Assembly: GCA_033964015.1 (NCBI GenBank) | Contig: CM066913.1 | Coordinates: forward strand, 7,496,953-7,560,952 | Direction: 5' to 3' | Origin: Scolanthus callimorphus | Lineage: Eukaryota; Cnidaria; Anthozoa; Actiniaria; Edwardsiidae | Length of the DNA: 64,000 bases | Shown: in pieces, positions 1 to 11,067 of the stretch | Position numbering within the stretch: the first letter of the stretch is position 1 | Layout: each line of letters opens with the position of its first letter | Program-made: the position numbers and the translations under genes | Notes under the pieces: generated by a model | Seen by the model: only the letters and a program-made list of their open reading frames with translations | Database searches by the model: none | What the model was told of the DNA's origin: nothing

Positions 1-100
1 CACTAGTGAGGATATGGAAAATACGTCACTCAGGTCCCGGATGTAGCTTCGTATGAGATCTACGGGTGGCATATTTCCCAGTAAAACACTCATGTCTATA

Positions 101-381
101 TATTACTGTGCGGCTACGTCAACCAGGCCATCTCGTAAAAAGTTTGTCATTTAGAGATTCAAACCATTTTAAGCAAATTTAATACCTGCAATAGTACATC
201 TGACGTTGAGTAATTAAGTGTTTTGAAGTTATTTCTGCCCATAATTTCCATAATTTTTACGAGAAAAGCGATATTTTGGTGTCTCAGATCTGAAGAAAGT
301 CGAGATCCTTTGTTCTGTACTCGTTTTCTGATTGGCTAACTTCTTACAAAATGGCCCGGTTGACGTAGTCGCACAGTAATA
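101..381. mobile_element. MITE with about 31-bp terminal inverted repeats
   Basis: The left end at 101-131 (begins TATTACTGTGCGGCTACGTC) is matched in inverted orientation at 351-381. The core is AT-rich and has no coding potential. It is a non-autonomous DNA transposon of unknown superfamily. The first 100 bases hold nothing I can assign; the next eIF4E3-like exon was not found there. Confidence 0.75.
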
Positions 382-1049
382 AGTGATAAGCTGTGACCAT
401 CCCGCAAAAATGTTCTCATTGGAAATTCAAATGTTGCATTAAAGCATGATATTTGACAATGGCTACCTATATATATATACTGTATTATTTTAGGAAACTT
501 TGAAATTCAGTTTCTCGGGTCACCATGAGAATGTTTTGGTGAAACTAGCACTGCTTATTTTATTTCATGGGAACCTTCAAAATCACACAAAAAATAAAGA
601 CAATAGGTATCAAATTTTTTAGTAACAATATTTTTGGCCAAGCATTGCTCGAATCTCTAAAATAGCCTGTCTTAAATATTTGACATTTTTTTAAACTGTA
701 TTGAACTGGTACCCAAAACCAAGATTTAAGCAAAACGCAATCTGCGAGGCTTACTTATTATTTTCAAGGGAAATCAGAACAAACAAAAGACCGGCAATCT
801 GTCACCAGAATGACAACTCCATTTCTTATCAAAATTTACCAAACGATAAAATTGCTCGTCCCCCGCTCAATGCAGAAACAACAATATAATTTCTTAAATG
901 TTTCAACAAAATTAATCTTTATTCTTGGACTAAGCCAAAACTTTGGTAAAGGATCTCAAATTCATGGGAAGACAAACTGTAAACAGCTTACTTCATACAA
1001 AAGGAACGGAAAATTCAAAATTATATTGGTTGCAGATGAGCTCCTATAC

Positions 1050-1437
1050 CTGGACTGTGCGAAAAGTGTAGATCTTGCGAAGGTTTGCTGCATACTCCGC
1101 CGCCGTAGCTCCTCGGATATAACTACAATAACGCAGAAAATAATATTATAAGAACAGCAAACTTTAAGCAAATTGCTCAATGAAATGAAAGTGAGAGCTC
1201 GTCAACGACATTTCTCCAAGACTAAGAGCAAATGCCAACTCACCGGTCATGCCACAGAGTCCATGGCGAATTTAGCGGGATTCCGCTCTTTTCGGAGTCT
1301 TCTAACTCACTCAGAGACCTCCGAGATAGTTTTGGAGAATCTGAGCTTACGGTCTCTCCATCTAAGGGTGGTTTTGAAGTGAAAACGGAGTCTTCGGGAT
1401 CCTCGAAGAATGGCGATCTCCCGGGTTTGACGGCCAT
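1050..1437 (-). CDS. EIF4E3: eIF4E type 3-like cap-binding protein, first two exons (partial)
   Basis: Two minus-strand exons join in phase. Exon 1 is 1437-1244 (ATG at 1437 in a good context, AAGATGGCC; 64 codons plus 2 nt; donor CCG|GTGAGT). Exon 2 is 1122-1050 (donor CAG|GTATAG). The acidic, serine-rich N-terminus leads into SGIPLNSPWTLWHDR, then AAEYAANLRKIYTFRTVQ. This matches the first beta strand and tryptophan region of the eIF4E fold and the following helix, and the spacing before the WTLW block is closest to eIF4E-3. Family role: binding the mRNA 5' cap. No later exon was found in the remaining 1 kb, so the gene continues beyond the left edge. It is divergent from AATF. The isoform call rests on pattern memory; membership of the eIF4E family is firmer. 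Confidence 0.72.
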
Positions 1438-1739
1438 CTTCTCGAACCCGAACCACAACAAATTACGTCACGGATCACAAGGGAGTATTTTTGGGGAGGG
1501 GTGGCACAACGAAATATTTATTATACAAAATTACAAGATTTTTTTATTATATTTTAACATTAACACAACTCTGCTGCTAATGTTTCTAACATCTTTGAAA
1601 AAAAAGCCATAAACGAGAGAATAAATTATTTTATATTTCTAATTTTAATATATGAATTTTCGTTGAGCAGCACCTCCCCCCTACGAAATACAACCTAGAA
1701 ACTAGAAACAATTTACAGGCCCGGCTACTCAGATCCAAG
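1438..1739. promoter_or_regulatory. Shared intergenic region between EIF4E3-like gene and AATF
   Basis: Only 302 bases separate the start codon of the minus-strand eIF4E3-like gene from that of AATF. Both 5' UTRs and any promoters must lie here or overlap, so a bidirectional promoter is the simplest reading. I see no convincing TATA box placed for either gene. Confidence 0.5.
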
Positions 1740-4700
1740 ATGGCGTCCCTCGTGGAGCAGATAAAGCTTCTTGCGAATCCAGAACCCACAAGTTTCGACC
1801 CCGAGGGCGATGATTTTAGCGCTACGAGGGCAAGAATATCACAAGAAGATATCAAAGATGACGAATACGCGGATGATTTTGATTTTAGCAAACTCAGGAG
1901 GGGTAATGCACCGCTTTTAGAGGAAGAAGACACCAAATATGGCGGCCGGCGAGTATCACGTGCTGAGTTGGCGGCGTTGAGGGGGGATTTTCAAGAGAGC
2001 GAGGGTTTGTATGACACAAATATGTTCCCAGTGTTAATATGTGTGGCCTTTTGCTTAACAGCGAGGTCATCAAGTGAATTCACTTCAGAATGAGTAATAA
2101 AATTAAGAATAAAGTGATGGTAGTTTGCGAGCCCCGATCTCGTCCCCAGAAGCTCAATCGTTTTAGCCAACAGGGCTATCGAGCCAAAGGCTCTGGGAAA
2201 ATCTGTTGGACTTGCGCATTGTTTGAAAGAACGATTCGTGTTCTCAGACAATTAATAGATTGAGGTCTTCTATGCATGCTCACAAACTGGATTGTCCCAG
2301 AGCCCCTGGTAACTCAGTGTAGTGGTTGGTTGCTTCATTGTGTTCTCTTGAGACTGTAGGTGTCTCAAATGTTGCCTTTTTTCATTCTCCCCCACTCCAA
2401 TCCCTCTTCTATCTGTATTTTTGTGCTGTGGGCTCCGCCAGGTCTCCTCCCCATAACTAATTATGAGCACAATGGAGCAAGTGAGAATCTCTGTCATCTC
2501 TTTGCTATAATTAAACTATTGCAACTAATAACTCTCAATAATTTTTACAGAGTCCTCAGAAAGTGAAGAACACAAACCAAACAAACAGGCCATCAGTAAA
2601 CACGATAAAGTCCAGGCTAAAGTCAATGGAAGTAGTCACATCCATCATAGTGATGATGACAATGAAAATGACGAGGGTGTTGCTGTTGATTCTGATAATG
2701 ACCATGGTGATGTCATTGATGATGATGTTGCCAGCAGTGCATCCAGTGATGATGAAGAGGCGAGTGATGATGGAGAGAGTTACGGTGATGATTATGATTT
2801 TCCAATTGAGGAAGGAGTCCAGAATTTCTCAACTCCAAATATGACGGAGGAGTTGGCTAAAGCAAAAGCTGTAAAGATGCAATTGAGTAAGATTGATATT
2901 TTGATATCCCTACATTTTGCCCATTGTTAATGCTGTACTGTATTGGGCAATCGCATTTTTATCCGCACCCCCCCTGTTGAGGACCTCTGGATTTCCGGGT
3001 GGGTGGTCAAAATGGAGCTCGGAATTCCAGGGTGGGTGGTCAAAGTAGAGCTTGGAATTCCAGGGTGGGCACCCTTAAAATACGAAATTCCAGGGTGGGT
3101 AAACGCAATTTCCAGGGTGGTCATGAGAAAATCACTGGAATTCCAGGGTGGGTGGTACAAATTAAAAAAATCCAGGGTGGGTAGCTGTGACTCGGGTCCT
3201 CAACAGGGGGGGTGCGGATTTTTTTTGCGACTGCCCATTCATTGTGCAGTGCCAAGGTGCCAAATTCCTTTTTTTTTGGGGGGGGGGGGGGGGGGGGGCA
3301 CATATTTTTGGCCAAAACCTCCTAATTTTTCCTATTTCTAATCCAGTCGATTTTGCACCAAAAATACTGGTGCTTTCCAGTAATGCTACAACCCTGAAAT
3401 TTCAAAATTTTCTCGGCCCCTATCCTCCTGGGAAAATAACCAATTACATAAAAATTCAATAAATAGGCTAAACATATTAATTAGAGTGTCCACAAAACTC
3501 TCTCAGTTCCTATTTTTTGGTCCAAATCTTTCTTTTTTTTCAAACCTGAAATTCCTATTTTTCTGAACCACACTACTGCTTCACACCCTGTTGTTCTGAA
3601 TTAATCTTGAATGTTTCAGGCTTGTGGGACAGTTTTCTCGAATATCGAATCCGAGTTCAGAAGGCCTTACTGGTTGCAAACAGGCTTCCACAAAGCAATG
3701 ATATTGATAAGTTTACAGCTGTAGAAGACAACAATCTGACAGAAGCTTCTCACCAAGGTAAATTGAATATAGCACTATTCACTCTTTATCAACATTGCCA
3801 TTCTAATGCAAATGTGCCAACCGTAAATTGAATAGCACCCTTTGTTCTGTGGACCAATCTATCGCTGGTTGGAACATTAATAACAATGGTTGACGTCAGT
3901 GTGAACAGCGCTATAGTGGCATCTTTTAAATTTGAATTTACACAATTCAGAAAATAGCCAGACTTCCTATTGTGGGATGACTTGTGTATCCAATTGACTC
4001 TCCAATTTCCAGGTTCTATGATAACATTTATATTTTTCTCCACAGGGCAAAAGTCATTGGCTCAGCTACTGTACAAGTTACTTTGTCTACAAGAGAAACT
4101 GTTAGAACAAAACCCAGAGACCAAGAATATTCTATACCCAGGTCAGCCAAGTAAAACTGCTGGTCACGAAAATGATGAAGAAATAGCCAGTGATACAGAT
4201 GAGGAAGAAAAGAGCTCAGAAAGTGGAAAAGACAGCAGTGCAGAAGAACCAAACAAAGAGTCACTTAAACTTCCCATGAAGCGGAAGGCAGAACTGGTAA
4301 GAAACAAGAGGCCCATACTGTAAAGCCTGCAGTTGAGTTTGAAGGATCATTTCTCTGTATTCATTTACACTTTGCCTGAGGGCCAGAAAATCCTGCATCC
4401 CTTAGTCAGTGTAGTGAGTATGTTGCCAGCACTGTACTGAGTATTGGCAACTTCTTACATACCCATGGTTCTTTATTGTCCCTCTGGTTCCAGTTAATGT
4501 AGACTGCATGGTGAGAGATGGGACTGTGTGGTTTAACGTCCTTATCCAAGAAGACGCAGAGGTCTAACCATTTAAGGATGGTGTAGCAATTGCAGCACCT
4601 TCTCAAATATCTAGAAATACCATCTGATGGTAGAGCTCTACCATCAGACCAGTGATCTACTGACTGAGCTAACGAGGAGGCAGTCACTCTATCCAGACTA

Positions 4701-7700
4701 TATTATTTATTTACTTTTTATGGTGCATTTATGACATACACTACAAGCAATAAATATTTTCGTTCTTGTTGAATTTTCAAGAGTGCACAAGAGTTCGAAG
4801 AATGCATATCTAAGCGTCATGCAACCTTCCAAAGTTACAGAGACTCAACAATATCAAAGTGGGGAGAGAAAACAAGGCTTGCATCTGGGAAAGTCAACAG
4901 CAAGGTAAAACATAATATTGAGTTAGGCTTTGTTGAATGCAAAGCCTGTACTGGTAATCATGAATTTCATGAAATCTTTGATATTGTTTTCCTTTCAGGG
5001 ATTCAGCTCTTTTGACAGATCAGCACTTTCTCAAATCAAACAGGTATGTTTGGTTTACTCAATGTTATACATGTGCATGTATGCAATGTATGCATGTGCA
5101 TTTTTACAAACTTGATTACCTTGTCATGTCATGAGATGGAGCATCTGTGCTATTCAGGGCTATTGCATTTGGCAGTGGTGGTGGTATAATAAAGGGCTCG
5201 AAATTAAGAAATAATCATAGTCGTGATTTTACACATTTTTTCCAACATTATTGTAGGTGTAATTCATCAAAAATCTAGGCGTAACTGATCCACTAGGAGA
5301 ACACTGTAGAAACTGAAAACACTGTTGTTATTTTATGCCTAAGTCTAAAAAGTTAGGTGTAAAAGGAAAGTTTTGGGTGTATTTACGCCTGTATTGGGAT
5401 GTGTACTGTTATTACTACAACACTGGCTTGCATTAGCTGATCGTATTTTTAAACCACACCGGGGGGGTTGAGGACCTATGGCAAATTTTCCAGGGGGGTT
5501 GTATTGGACTCTGGAAATTCCACGGGAGGGGGTGTGTCTGGAGATTGGAAATTCCAAGGGGGAGGTGTAAAAAAAGGTGACTTTCCAGGGCCATTTCTCC
5601 AAAAACAGATTCAGTTACAGAGGTATTTTACCAGAAAGAAGAGAAAATTCCAGGGGAGGGGGTCCTTATGAGGTTGGAAATTCCAGGGGAGGGAGTCTGT
5701 TTCACGAGTGGAAATTCCAGAGGAGGGGGTCTTTTTAAGGGAGGTCCTCAACTGCCTCCCCCCCCCCCATGCGGTTTAAAAATGCAATCAGCCATTTAAT
5801 GCTTGAGCGTTTCTTACTTAACAGATCATGAATGACAAACCAAGGCTTATCAAACGAACTCAATTAAAACGAAGCTCTTACAGGGTGTTTGGCAAGACAG
5901 AGAAAGAACCTGTTGTAGAATCTGAACAGGTAAATGAACAATATTCCAGCCACAGTATAAAATGTATGGTGCACTGCATGCCAGTGAATGAGGGACATTT
6001 GGCAAATGTTGAAAAGAACAAAAGGCAAGGTGTGACTCTACAAATGAACTGCATATGCTGATATCGTTTGGTTCAAAAGAGTGTCCATGTTCTACTGGTC
6101 GGATCATGTAAATCAAGCCAACAACTCATTGATGGAATAACATGGGCAGATCCAGGGGGGGGGGGGGGTCAATATTGTGCTAGCAGCCACTCCCCTTTCT
6201 ACTTTGTCCTAACCTTTGCAACTAATCTCCTTTTCCCTACATTCCCTGCTCCTCTCTGTAGTGTGGTCCCTATTTAATGGTCTCAATACCATTCATCCCC
6301 TTTAGCATTTCTGGATCCCATGCACACTACTATGGGTGGCTATGTTGTACTTTAGTTGGCCAAAGGTCAAATCAAAAGGTTGAAAGCAGCAAATCTGTAA
6401 TGTAATTCAGCCTTTATTCTACATTTTACCAGATGGATTCAGTTGTAGCAGATGCGCATCTTAAGGATTATGATCCTCAAGTATTTGACGATGACGACTT
6501 TTATCATCAGGTTAGTAACAGGGAGGGGGGTCAATGGGGGAATGTTTTTGGGAGGAGTGTTCAGGAGATTTGGAGTGCATAGTGGGGGTGGCTAAAATAG
6601 AAGATATACATTATGACATGGCCACAAAGAGATCTGTGTATCTGTGTGAACGAGTGAGGTACATTTTATCCATGTCTGTATTCAGTTGTTTTACTTTGTT
6701 TTTAACATTTTTTGTTGTCTTCAACAGCTGCTTCGTGAGTTAATTGAAAGACGCACGACTACGAGCACTGACGATCCCATAGAAATGGGGAGGTAGGATG
6801 GTAATATTTGTATGTAGTAATACTTTTAACTAATTAGAGCTGAAAGCTTCCATTATGTGCATTATGTACCATACAAGTTGGTTAACTGCAACTCTCTGTT
6901 CAGTTTTCTGGGAGTTTTCTATGTGTTTCTAAAAATAGACACTTCTGACCCTGTTTGGAATGGGCCTGTGTTGTCGTTGTCGAAAGTTTCATTTCGGGAT
7001 TGTTGCCTTACAGTACCTAATCTCAGACCATTTGATTTTAGATTTACAAACTGAGACCAGTACAAAAACGGACCGGTACAATTCTGGTACAGTACCGCCT
7101 GTTCATACGGTACCGGTACAATTCTGGCACGTTTTGCTTCACACAGGACCATGCCGGACCTAGCCGTGTCAAAATCGGTCCGGTACCGAAGGTCCCCTGT
7201 GAACGCGCGACGGTACCGTACCAGAATTATACCGGTCCGGTTTTGTACCGGTCTCGTGTGAACGTGGTCCCAGAACAGGAATTATACCGGTCTCGTGTGA
7301 ACGGGTCTGACTCGCAGCAGCTGAGGTTGTTTTTGTTTGTTATAAACTTGCATCTGTAGCTTTGGTGTGTTTTACCTTACAGACAGTGGCTCGAACTTCA
7401 GAAGTTGAGAAGAAAAATCAAGAAGAAAATCGACACGAAAGCAAGCAAAGGTCGTAAACTAAGGTAACATATAGAAAAACATGCCTCGCTATTTTTCCAT
7501 TGTTACTATTAATTTATAACAAAGCCCACGTCACATTTCTTTCGGTTTTCCAGATCCTGTCATTCGTGATTTTTTTGTGATAATATATATGTGGAGGTCA
7601 AGGATAGCCACTGGTGTCGTACTAGCCTGCTTGCAGGCGTTGGTTTTTTATCGCGAAAACCCCGAAAACCCCAGAGTTCGTAGTCGCCATCTTGGACGCG

Positions 7701-8416
7701 CACCGGAAATGCCTGGAGCGAGTGACAAAGTGAGGGGGAGGGGGGCGGGGTTTTCGCGATAAAAAAACCAACGTGTTTTTTAGTGTCATACCGTTCGACA
7801 TTCAGCGTTGGCGCCAAAAGGTTCTGTGAACCATGATATGGGTGCAAAATTGTTTAGCTTTTATGATCTTTTCCTTCGAAAAAAAAAAGCCTTCCAAATT
7901 AAATACCTCGATTTTTTTTAATCTTTTCTTATTTCAGATATAACGTGCACGGTAAACTTGTGAGCTACATGGCGCCAATTGACCGGGGAACCATGCCAGA
8001 TTCTTCAAGGTATACTTTGATAGACTGTTATTCTTTATTCTCGTACCCAGAGCTCGCCGGACGGTCACCTCGCGGGGCAGACTCTTACGGATACAGACGT
8101 ATGCACAAGATTTGATACAATCCAACCGTTGCGGGAAAGAACGTTTTGTGCATGCCAAAACGTTCAAAGTGCCTTTAGGTGACGAGCCGGGGAGCTCTGG
8201 GAACGAGAATGGCTCGAAAAATATGGTCAAATTATCAATAACAGCTCGTGTTTTGGTGGATAATATTTTACAGTGTGGCATGTAAGAAAACAGAAAGCTA
8301 TCGCCAAGATTTGACAAATTTTTAACCCTTTTTGTTTCAGAAATGAATTATTCTCCTCACTTTTTGGTCAAAGTCCTGTCCAAGCTGAGGCGAACGGTGT
8401 ACAAGTGTTTCGATAG
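1740..8416 (+). CDS. AATF: AATF/Che-1 (TRAUB family) ribosome biogenesis factor
   Basis: Twelve exons, all GT-AG and phase-consistent: 1740-2004, 2551-2886, 3620-3757, 4046-4296, 4782-4904, 4999-5043, 5825-5929, 6433-6510, 6728-6792, 7383-7463, 7938-8009, 8341-8416 (stop TAG). This gives 544 residues, close to the size of vertebrate AATF. An acidic D/E/S-rich N-terminal half (exons 1-2) is followed by the AATF-Che1 block (LWDSFLEYRIRVQKALL in exon 3, then KWGEKTRLASGK and SSFDRSALSQI in exons 5-6) and the C-terminal TRAUB block (FDDDDFYHQLLRELIERR, ASKGRKLRYNVHGKL, SYMAPIDRGTMP). Family role: nucleolar factor of the small-subunit processome, acting with NGDN and NOL10 in vertebrates (Bfr2 in yeast). 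The frame is fully intact. Introns carry MITEs and a SINE. A possible AATAAA lies at 8679. Confidence 0.95.
2961..3219. mobile_element. MITE in AATF intron 2 with internal ATTCCAGGGTGGG repeats
   Basis: The inverted ends read ATCCGCACCCCCC...GTTGAGGAC at 2961 and the reverse complement at about 3195-3219. Between them a motif like GGAATTCCAGGGTGGGTGG recurs about seven times. It resembles the element at 5442-5786 in the same gene. A long T/G homopolymer follows at about 3271-3298. Confidence 0.7.
4378..4690 (-). repeat. tRNA-derived SINE-like repeat in AATF intron 4
   Basis: On the minus strand the element starts near 4685 with a Pol III A-box-like tRNA head (TTAGCTCAGTCAGTAGA). It continues through a body (GATAAGGACGTTAAACCACA) to a tail near 4378. 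The palindromic TGATGGTAGAGCTCTACCATCA interrupts the tRNA-like part, and I see no clean B box. It is therefore a SINE relic, not a tRNA gene. Confidence 0.55.
5442..5786. mobile_element. MITE in AATF intron 6, related to the one at 2961
   Basis: Inverted ends: ATTTTTAAACCACACCGGGG with GGTTGAGGACC on the left, and GGTCCTCAACTGCC with GCGGTTTAAAAATGC on the right. The interior carries repeated GAAATTCCAGGGGAGGGGGT. The GTTGAGGACC subterminal block and the ATTCCAGGG core repeat are shared with 2961-3219, which suggests one family. Confidence 0.68.
7050..7258. mobile_element. Imperfect palindromic element, ACCGGTAC-rich, in AATF intron 9
   Basis: The left part (GAGACCAGTACAAAAACGGACC at about 7054) is mirrored by the right part ending GGTCCGGTTTTGTACCGGTC at about 7250. 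Repeats of TACCGGTAC and AATTCTGGTAC lie between. It has a fold-back MITE structure and no coding content. Confidence 0.55.
7638..7773. mobile_element. Short MITE in AATF intron 10
   Basis: Inverted ends of about 26 bp: CGTTGGTTTTTTATCGCG...ACCCC at the left and its reverse complement GGGGTTTTCGCGATAAAAAAACCAACG ending at 7773. The interior is GC-rich and non-coding. Confidence 0.65.
8037..8214. mobile_element. MITE with CTCGTACCCAGAGCTC ends, in AATF intron 11
   Basis: Begins ATTCTCGTACCCAGAGCTC and ends with the inverted GAGCTCTGGGAACGAGAAT. The same ends and parts of the interior recur at 35788-35965, 60131-60526 and 62985-63208, which defines a four-copy family in this window. Confidence 0.72.
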
Positions 8417-8522
8417 CATGAGCACTCTGGATACTTTATACGTATAGGGCATGGAAGTGAGGCTGCACGCAAACGAGGCGCCACAAGAATCCCAAAAATT
8501 GTTGTGCGAAAACGAGGCAGGC

Positions 8523-8625
8523 TAGAGAACCGCATCTCGAGGGAACCGCATCTCGAGGGAACCGCATCTCGAGGGAACCGCATCTCGAGAACCGCATCTC
8601 GAGAACCGCATCTCGAGGGAACAGG
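8523..8625. repeat. Short tandem repeat downstream of AATF
   Basis: About six head-to-tail copies of a 14-17 bp unit containing GAACCGCATCTCGAG sit about 110 bp past the AATF stop. Each unit contains a palindromic CTCGAG. They may fall within the 3' UTR. Confidence 0.8.
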
Positions 8626-9787
8626 GAACGAGATGCGAGCAGTTTCCGCGAATCCTTTCTTTTGTCCCTTAACCGCAAAATAAATTAAATAAGCTGACTT
8701 AAACGTCGTACTGGCTTCTTGTGTGTTTATAGCTTCAAGTCGTATAAGGGGGAACTTGACATATTCCATTTTGCCGTCCCTTTTGTCAGTTCCGGCAATT
8801 GGGAAACAAAGGCATACGGTACTCCCGAGCTGTTTTCACGCCGACATCTTTCTCATACGCTATGAAGTTTTTATGTTCACAATTCCTTCACTGTGCGCTG
8901 AATAGCAGTTTTCCTGTACAAAACTGAAGCAGAGGACACACTGCGGAGAGGACTTCACTGTACGCCTTACATGTTATTATTATGTTATCTAATTAGTATT
9001 TTAAACGTCCTTGCGTGTGGGTGTCAAGACAACCTGAAATGCACTTTGGCAGGGGTCCCACTTGGCAAATTGTTCTGACTATGCGGTCAGAATTTGCCAG
9101 AAAATGATAATGTGAACATCACTTTGCAAGCAAACTTTGTCGGCAGACCTAAACACAAAGGCGCCGCCAAGCACTTTTGGAACAATCGAATAAAAACCCT
9201 AGACAGAAGCACCAAAAGCAAAAGGGCGGCAAACCCATTTCGCGCTAGTACGACGACCACCTCTGGAGCAAAACACTTGCCTAGAATTGTTGTGGTAAAC
9301 TTGAAATTTTATTGCTGAGTACGGCCCACGCTTTTTTTCCCTTGAACTCATTACAAATCCACACATGGCTTTTTGTTGCCATTTAGAAGTTATTCAACAT
9401 ACAAACATGATGAAACAGGAATACATGTTTACGAACAGCAAAACGCAAACGGATCATTGACAGATCTATCATTTATTTCAATGCCCTCTCGATCTATAAA
9501 AGAAAATCGCTATCTTACTCCCTAGATTGCCATGACATTATTTATGCAAATCCCTTTAGATTGGAGTGTATGTTCTCAATTCAATAACGAATGTTGTCTA
9601 CAAACACCCACCCGTCGAAACACCTACGATTTAGGTTTAGCGCACAAATAGGACACACACACTTTTGCCGCAATTTCTCTCTTTAACCCGCGGCAGTCGC
9701 ATTTCCGATAAAACTGCCCTCTTTATTGTAAGAATTGTATCGAATTATGAGATGGCTGCTGCAAATGTAAGCTGTCAAAACAAGACT

Positions 9788-9942
9788 AAGGCCTACGGCA
9801 AACGCCGTGCCAGAGTCGCGCCGTTCCAATACAAAACAACAGAAAGTTCTTGATTATAAAGTATAATGAAGCGGCATCCTTTGAAAAAGGAAAAGTTCGA
9901 CAGAAGAAGAGCGACTGAAAATCGGCGTTTGCCGTAGGCCTA
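9788..9942. mobile_element. Small MITE with AGGCCTACGGCAAACGCCG ends
   Basis: The terminal inverted repeats of about 19 bp (AAGGCCTACGGCAAACGCCG at the left; CGGCGTTTGCCGTAGGCCT at the right) are almost perfect. The interior of about 115 bp is non-coding. Confidence 0.72.
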
Positions 9943-10626
9943 ACTTCCGCCGAGAACATGAAACGGGTAGGTGCTAATAGGGCAGGAAAAATAACAGAAA
10001 CTGTTGTATGCGAATCAGATAAAATGGCATTACCGTTAAATCTATCCATATTGTTAGCGACACAGCACGGCGTATTAAAAAGTCATCTAAACCATCCATG
10101 GACTAATGGACTCGTGTTTTATGTCCTCTACGCCTGGTTATTATACAAAATGGAGAAACAATTTTAAGGTACTCCGCGACATCAGAATAGACATCATCAA
10201 CTCCGTTATCACTTCGTCACTTTATCTAGCAAGATTGTTTATACCTCTCCCAAAATGATTTCGATAACTCAGCTGTCTCGAATATTCATTTCTGTCTTGA
10301 AAATGACAACAAAAAATATTGACAAAAACGGCTTTTGTGTAGTTATCAAAATACGTGTTGTCTTTCGACACCGACATAATTAATTCCCATTTCTTTTCTA
10401 AGAAAAAAAAACATTTATCGACGACTTTAAAATGTCTCGTTCTTTTGATACGGGTTTTAGATATCTCCGATATTCTAGCTACCGTTGGTAAGTTTATCGA
10501 CCCGCATTTTGTGTCTACAAAGTTAAGCGATAGCCTTTTGGCGTTTACAAAGTGAATGACATTTTTCAAGTGTCTTGCTCATGAGGATAATCTTCCAAAG
10601 CTCCTATAACAATTTCCTTGACTTTC

Positions 10627-11067
10627 TTACTTAGAAAATAAGCTTTGTCCCTCGACAAAGACTATATACAAACACACAGTCAAGATTAAAAGTCCTAAAG
10701 CTCCTAGAATTAATGGTTCATATTTGAAGAGGAAGTTTTCCAACAGCGAGCGCTGGTGTCCATCCGCGGAATTTTGACTCACTCTCTCTTGTAGGCTTTC
10801 TGGTCTCGCGTACACAGAGATCTTTCGCTGTCGAGTTTTAGAAGCGCTATGTCCATCGCTCATAGTATTGTAATTCGGTACTCTCGTTTGCGAAATTTTC
10901 CGCACAATTTCGCTGTTTTGGGAATTCTCATAAAACGTTGGTGAACAATACATGTCTGAGTCCAGTTCTAAAGGAAGTCCTCTCGACGTCTTGCGAATCC
11001 TCTCTTCTTCTCGTGAAATTTTCCTGGCGCGGGAGGATAATCCAATTCTTCTAACACATGCCGCCAT
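10627..11067 (-). CDS. Unrecognised 146-residue ORF with C-terminal membrane segment
   Basis: A single-exon ORF from ATG at 11067 to the stop at 10627. The first 110 residues are polar, rich in Arg, Ser and Gln, with several RKIS-like stretches. Residues 118-138 are strongly hydrophobic (LILGALGLLILTVCLYIVF), followed by a short tail VEGQSLFSK. This layout fits a tail-anchored or single-pass membrane protein with no signal peptide. I recognise no family. The length and composition exceed what random ORFs here show, but there is no splice or homology support, so it may be a real small gene or the last exon of one. Confidence 0.42.
   Translation of the reverse strand: MAACVRRIGLSSRARKISREEERIRKTSRGLPLELDSDMYCSPTFYENSQNSEIVRKISQTRVPNYNTMSDGHSASKTRQRKISVYARPESLQERVSQNSADGHQRSLLENFLFKYEPLILGALGLLILTVCLYIVFVEGQSLFSK

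Larger units (their letters stand above)
8417..10626. other. Interval between AATF and the 146-aa ORF
   Basis: Apart from the tandem repeat at 8523, a perfect hairpin at 9063-9099 (TGGCAAATTGTTCTGAC mirrored) and a MITE at 9788-9942, I see nothing. The ORFs here are short, carry no recognisable motif and have no supporting splice structure. Confidence 0.5.

Noticed and set aside
1..100. Possible eIF4E3-like third exon on the minus strand (GNMPPVDLIRSY)
   Set aside because: Only a faint likeness to the NNIPPV segment, no usable splice donor before the window edge, and no W motif. Not supported.
9094..9318. 74-codon plus-strand ORF
   Set aside because: Short, no recognisable motif, overlaps a hairpin at its start, no splice context.
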